Assembly (NCBI RefSeq): GCF_021497885.1
Contig: NZ_CP046523.1
Location: forward strand, 1,097,501 to 1,161,500
Source: Streptococcus oralis
GTDB taxonomy: Bacteria; Bacillota; Bacilli; Lactobacillales; Streptococcaceae
Length of the DNA: 64,000 nt
Reading direction: 5' to 3'
Position 1 is the stretch's first letter. The number at the start of each line of letters is the position of its first letter. The notes under the pieces are model-generated. The model saw only the letters and a list, made by a program, of their open reading frames with translations, searched no databases and had not been told where the DNA came from. Of this stretch, positions 58,807 to 64,000 are shown one piece after another. The position numbers and the translations under genes were made by a program.

Positions 58807-60066
58807 TTAGTCTTCAACGAGTGTAATATCTGCTCCAAGACTACGCAATTTTTCAATAATATCTGAGTAGCCACGAAGGATAAACTCAATATTCGTAATT
58901 TCAGTCTGGCCTTGAGCCATCAAGCCAGCGATGACAAGTGCAGCACCAGCTCGCAAGTCTGTAGCTTTTACACTTGCCCCGTGTACTTACGACCACCATT
59001 GTAGATAATGTGATCATTTGTAGTCGTAATATCCGCATCCATTTTTGCTAATTCAAAAACATGGTTAACACGTTTTTCATAGATCGTATCAATAATGGTT
59101 CCACGACCTTGAGCAGTCAGTAATAGCGGAGTTATAGGCTGTTGCAAATCGGTTGCGAACCCTGGATAGGAGCTGTTTTGATATTGATAGCCTTCAAATC
59201 GGACTGTTCTTCAACGAAGATACTGTCTTCTGAGACCGTCATACGAACGCCCATTTCCTCTAGTTTGGCGATAAAGCCTTCTAAGTGTTCATAGAGAACG
59301 TTGTTAATGCGAATTCCTTTTCCTACCGCTGCAGCCAGTGAAATATAGGTTCCAGCTTCGATACGGTCTGGAATTACTTGGTGACGAGTCCCATGAAGTT
59401 TCTCGACACCATCAATAATGATAATATCAGTCCCTGCACCACGAATATGGGCCCCCCATGTTGTTCAAAAGGGTGGCAACATCGATAATTTCCGGTTCAC
59501 GAGCCGCATTTTCAATGACAGTGCGTCCCTTAGCTTTAACCGCAGCAATCATGGTGTTAATCGTTGCTCCAACGCTGACGGTATCCATGTAAATACTTGC
59601 GCCATGAAGTCCCTTACCTTGAGCAGATAAATTCATATTATCTCCCTCATAGCTGACCTTAGCACCCATGGCTTCAAAGGCTTTTAAGTGAAGGTCAATC
59701 GGACGAGGCCCCAAATCACATCCACCAGGAAGTCCAACTGTAGCTTCACCAAAGCGACCTAAAAGACTTCCGTAGAAATAATAAGAAAGCACGCAAGCTA
59801 TTAATCTTGCCATAAGGCATCGGAATGTTTGAACACCTCTTGGATCAATCTCCAAAACATCCTCATAACGCTTAACAGTCGCCCCCATAATCTCCATAAT
59901 TTCGACAAGACTAGCAACGTCCTGAAATATCTGGAACACAATCTAAAGTGACAATATCATCTGATAAGATAATAGCTGGAATAAGCGCTACAACACTATT
60001 TTTAGCACCACTAATGGTGATCTCACCTTGCAATGGACGTCCACCATTGATGACAATTTTTCTCAT
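58807..60066 (-). pseudogene. murA: UDP-N-acetylglucosamine 1-carboxyvinyltransferase (MurA), six single-base indels
   Basis: The enzyme adds enolpyruvate to UDP-GlcNAc, the first committed step of peptidoglycan synthesis. Translated with corrections, the full protein is recovered: N-terminal [28 protein letters not shown] and a tail ending LVED. Six one-base indels disturb the frame: extra C at 59921-59922, missing T at 59828-59830, extra A at 59786-59788, extra C in the run 59452-59457, missing A near 59168, missing A near 58985. They sum to zero, and the 1260 nt give exactly 419 codons plus stop, the length I recall for the second streptococcal MurA. I read these as sequence errors in an intact gene; if real, it is a dead gene. 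Confidence 0.88.
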
Positions 60067-60107
60067 GTTATACTCTTTCAAAATTTACTAAAAAGGTCTT
60101 TCGTTCT

Positions 60108-60116
60108 ATTATATCA
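60108..60116 (-). promoter_or_regulatory. murA promoter (extended -10)
   Basis: The minus strand reads TGATATAAT, 42 nt before the murA ATG. Confidence 0.6.
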
Positions 60117-60170
60117 TAATTTTCAGTTTTTTCCATTCCTATTTACTAAATACCATCTCTATTTTGATTA

Positions 60171-60219
60171 AAAAACGACCTATCACTCAAGCTTTTTCAG
60201 CCTGAAATGATAGGTTTTA
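60171..60219 (-). terminator. pyk terminator
   Basis: The minus strand shows ACCTATCA, a 22-nt loop and TGATAGGT, followed by CGTTTTTTA, right after the pyk stop. Confidence 0.85.
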
Positions 60220-60227
60220 ATGTTAGA

Positions 60228-61734
60228 TTAACGTACTGTACGGATACGCATTGTGTTTGTTCACGAACAGCTTCGCCAAGTGGCCACCCTGCAACGATAA
60301 CAATATCATCACCAGATTCTACCAAACCTTGCTCAACTGCAATTCTTTCAGCGAGATCAAACATATCATCAGTGTTTGATGGGCGATCAGTGGTTACTGG
60401 AAATAACTCCCCAGTTAAGCATCAAACCACGCTGAGTCAATTCATCGAAAGTGATTGCCAAGATATCAGCATCTGGACGGTATTTAGAAATCAAACGAGC
60501 AGTGTGACCTGTCTTAGTAAGAGTAACCACCAACTTGATATTCATAGATTGTCGCATCCTTAACAGCTGAAGCCATAACCTCAGTCTTAGAATTACGTGA
60601 CAAGTTAACAGATGACAAGCGACCGTATTCTTTTAAAAGAGTTTGAGCATTCTTGTCAATTGTTGCCATTGTACGAACAGACTCAAGTGGATATTTACCA
60701 TTTGCAGACTCACCTGAAAGCATTGTAGCGTCGGTTCCGTCGATAACAGCGTTAAACACATCTGATACCTCTGAACGAGTTGCACGTGGTTTTTCAGTCA
60801 TAGTTTCAAGCATGTTTGTTGCTGTGATAGCGACTTTACCAGCTGCATTTACTTTTGTAATAATCATTTTTTGGTAAACTGGAACCATTTCGAATGGTAC
60901 TTCAATACCCATGTCACCACGGGCGATCATGATACCGTCAGCAGCTTCAATGATTTCATCCAAGTTGTCAATACCTTGTTGGTTTTCGATTTTAGCGAAC
61001 AATTGAACGTGACCGTTACCAGTTTCTTCACAGATTGCACGAACTTCGTTAACGTCTTTTGCAGTACGTACGAATGAAATCGCGATGAAGTTAATACCTT
61101 GTTCAAGACCAAAGCGGATATCATCGTTATCACGTTCAGCAAGAGCTGGGAAAGGAATTTTAGTGTTAGGGATGTTTACACCTTTTTGTTTAGCGATAAC
61201 ACCGTCATTTTCCACTTCAACTACAAATTCACGAGTTGCATCGTCTTTTTCTACAACGCGAAGACCAAGTTTACCATCGTCAACCAATACTTGGCGACCA
61301 ACTTCAACGTCATCATAGATGTCAAGAGCACCAGCAACGTTCAAAGCAATCACTTCACGAGTTGATTTGATTCCTTGTTTAGTTGCAACACGGATTTTTT
61401 CACCAGTTTTGTATGAGTACTCTTTAGCTTCACCTTCGAACAATTCAGTACGGATTTCTGGTCCTTTAGTATCAAGAAGGAAACCAACTTTTTTACCTGC
61501 AAGTTTTTCAGCAAGTTTAACAGTTGCCATACGCTCACCTTGTTCTTGGTGGTCACCGTGTGAGAAGTTGAAACGGAAAGTGTTTGCTCCTGCTTCAATC
61601 AATTTAGCAATATTTTGAGCTGAAGCTTCAACGTCAAGTTTTTCACCCCAGTATCCGTCTTCACCGAATTTTTTACCACCACGGATTTCAACCGCAGGAC
61701 CTAAAGTTGCAACGATTTTTACACGTTTGTTCAT
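60228..61734 (-). pseudogene. pyk: Pyruvate kinase, frame-disturbed in its last 110 codons
   Basis: The first ~390 residues read through normally: TLGPAVE, DTKGPEIRTE, the active-site region MIARGDMGIEVP and ATNMLETM. Pyruvate kinase makes pyruvate and ATP from phosphoenolpyruvate. The C-terminal domain is present but three points break the frame: near 60540-60550 (after KDAT), an extra A at 60401-60403, and missing base(s) near 60255-60265. Beyond them the expected RPDADILAIT, DDMFDLAERIAVEQGLV and final RIRTVR can be read in other frames to the stop at 60228. Since pyk is normally essential in fermenting streptococci, sequence error is the likely cause. Confidence 0.88.
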
Positions 61735-61800
61735 GATTTTTGTGACTCCTTTATATAATTCGACCTTTTATGGTCATGTTACCAAATTAATGAAAGTTGA

Positions 61801-62829
<1,029 letters not shown>

Positions 62830-62844
62830 TTAACATTCTTATTG

Positions 62845-62853
62845 ATTATACCA
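62845..62853 (-). promoter_or_regulatory. pfkA-pyk promoter (extended -10)
   Basis: The minus strand reads TGGTATAAT (plus-strand ATTATA at 62845-62850). Confidence 0.65.
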
Positions 62854-62888
62854 CATTTCATTTGAAAATTCTTCTATTTTTCGTATTT

Positions 62889-64000
62889 TTAGCGATAAAT
62901 CGTTTTCATAGCAATTCCCTCTAATTTTTCCTGTAAAGCAGGGTCTTTTTTTACAAAATGACAGGAGGAAACAATTGTTTTTTCTTCCTCTACATACCTG
63001 ATAATAACAGGAATAGGGCCTTTATACTGGTCTAGGATATTTGAAATTTCTTTATCGTATTCATGATTTTTAACTTGAATCCAGAATCGTTCAGCGACTG
63101 CTTCTTTCAAATCTTGTGCAATCATTTGCAGACGACCATCTCGAGATTGAACTTTACCATTGATATAGTAAAATTTCCCTTCGGATAAAATGGAAGCAAA
63201 TTTTCTATATTGGTCTGAAAATACAGTTACATCCATCCGAGACTTACTATCATGAACCTGTAGAAAGGCCATACTCTCGCCTTTCTTGGTTCGAATCACT
63301 TTAATCTTTTGAACTTCAACTAGGAGAGTGGCTTGAGCTCCCTCGGTTAGATTAGTGATTGGCGTCGTCGGATATAGGGCTTGTTTGGCAAGAGTTTGGA
63401 GAGGATGGGCACTGATACCAACCCCGATTAGTTCCTGCTCCTTGTAAAATTTCTCTGCTTCAGTAAAATCATCCGTCTCAGTCCAGCTATAGCTTGCATC
63501 TGCAAAGAGACCACCCAACTCCTCAACAAAAACAAATAAGTTAGGTAGGTTCACTAAGATTTTCTGGCGGTTCTTGTCAAATTCATCAAAAAGCCCCAAT
63601 TCAACCAAAGGAGTCAAAAGCGATAGTTTCTTGTAATTCTTAGGAAGACGTGTGACGAAATCTTCAATGCTTGAGAAGGGACGATTTTCGATGATCCAGT
63701 AAGACAAATCTCTCAGTAGTCCCTTAATGGCTTTTAGACCAAGATAGATTTTCTTCTGGGCAATCTTATCATGATAGGGAATACTGTTGATTGCTAAAGG
63801 CGCTACTTCAAAGCCCATCTGCAATGCATCTACAATGTAATCACTGCTAGAATAATTCAACATGACTTGGAAGAAAATAGCAGGATAGTGCGTCTTGAAA
63901 TAAGCAAGCTGGAAAGCCAGGGCTGAGTAGGCATAGGCGTGAGATCTATTAAATCCATAGCCTGCAAACTTTTCCATCACTGCAAAAACTTGGTTGGCCT
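62889..64000 (-). CDS. dnaE: DNA polymerase III alpha subunit DnaE (3' part)
   Basis: The open frame reaches the window edge, so only the last ~370 residues are present. They begin with the end of the polymerase region (NQVFAVMEKFAGYGFNRSHA), continue through the helix-hairpin-helix part (IKGLLRDLSYWI) and the OB-fold (TLLVEVQKIKVIRTKKGE), and end with MKTIYR. DnaE is the second replicative polymerase of Gram-positive bacteria, working with PolC. It lies upstream of pfkA on the same strand. Confidence 0.95.
   Translation of the reverse strand, partial: ANQVFAVMEKFAGYGFNRSHAYAYSALAFQLAYFKTHYPAIFFQVMLNYSSSDYIVDALQMGFEVAPLAINSIPYHDKIAQKKIYLGLKAIKGLLRDLSYWIIENRPFSSIEDFVTRLPKNYKKLSLLTPLVELGLFDEFDKNRQKILVNLPNLFVFVEELGGLFADASYSWTETDDFTEAEKFYKEQELIGVGISAHPLQTLAKQALYPTTPITNLTEGAQATLLVEVQKIKVIRTKKGESMAFLQVHDSKSRMDVTVFSDQYRKFASILSEGKFYYINGKVQSRDGRLQMIAQDLKEAVAERFWIQVKNHEYDKEISNILDQYKGPIPVIIRYVEEEKTIVSSCHFVKKDPALQEKLEGIAMKTIYR

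Overview
The window is a low-GC Gram-positive chromosome segment that reads as a mitis-group Streptococcus (S. mitis / S. oralis type). The evidence is the gene order of the glmU-Nudix-macP-mtnN-rocS cluster, the eight-gene F-ATPase operon starting with the c subunit (atpE-B-F-H-A-G-D-C), a pneumococcal-type RUP repeat, remnants that look like IS1167 (ISL3), IS1182 and IS30 elements, and many extended -10 promoters (TGnTATAAT). Several proteins match the pneumococcal pattern as I remember it, but AtpE has Ile at position 48 and the arrangement around guaA and ffh differs, so I do not call it S. pneumoniae.

Layout. 0-1.8 kb: end of an amino-acid ABC transporter (fused binding protein/permease plus ATPase). 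2-6.4 kb: zwf, then ftsY and two Cof-type HAD phosphatases on the minus strand. 6.5-7.6 kb: broken IS30-family transposase, then a YbaB/EbfC nucleoid protein. 7.6-13.6 kb: membrane glycerophosphodiesterase, DEDDh exonuclease, rocS, mtnN, macP, Nudix hydrolase, glmU. 13.8-18.3 kb: GH25 lysozyme, DUF368 flippase-like protein, YbaK, histidine phosphatase, lysS. 18.3-24.4 kb: RUP element, second amino-acid ABC transporter, TPR protein, AI-2E permease, 6-phosphogluconolactonase. 24.4-30.7 kb: atp operon. 31-35.1 kb: CHY zinc protein, U32 peptidase-like protein, GntR regulator, guaA. 35.4-41.2 kb: an accessory block with an AT-rich methyltransferase and a complete BceAB-type ABC transporter with its two-component system. 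41.3-47.4 kb: ffh, a small unknown gene, ylxM, tuf, AI-2E permease, dacA. 47.5-55.7 kb: two extracytoplasmic thioredoxin/CcdA modules; the second also carries MsrAB and a YesMN-type two-component system. Between them lies a decayed patch with a truncated IS1182 transposase joined to a pabB fragment. 55.9-64 kb: ISL3 remnant, map, a CBS/DRTGG regulator, GNAT, murA, pyk, pfkA and the 3' part of dnaE.

How the genes work together. Envelope biogenesis is well represented: glmU makes UDP-GlcNAc, MurA starts its conversion to muramic acid, a DUF368 protein probably recycles the lipid carrier, MacP is the known PBP2a cofactor, and DacA and the GH25 enzyme trim peptidoglycan. SRP targeting is nearly complete (ffh, ylxM, ftsY). 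Central carbon genes are zwf, pgl, pfkA and pyk. Surface redox repair is served by two thioredoxin lipoproteins, two CcdA proteins and MsrAB.

The most notable points are: (i) a cluster of single-base indels confined to about 58.5-60.6 kb that breaks GNAT, murA and pyk while murA keeps its exact family length, which looks like sequence error; (ii) the IS1182/pabB junction; (iii) several genes whose -10 box lies only 6-9 nt before the ATG with no ribosome binding site (GH25 lysozyme, dacA, ylxM and the pabB remnant), suggesting leaderless mRNAs; (iv) the Bce-type module with an inverted repeat next to its promoter. I did not find a clearly new multi-gene system.
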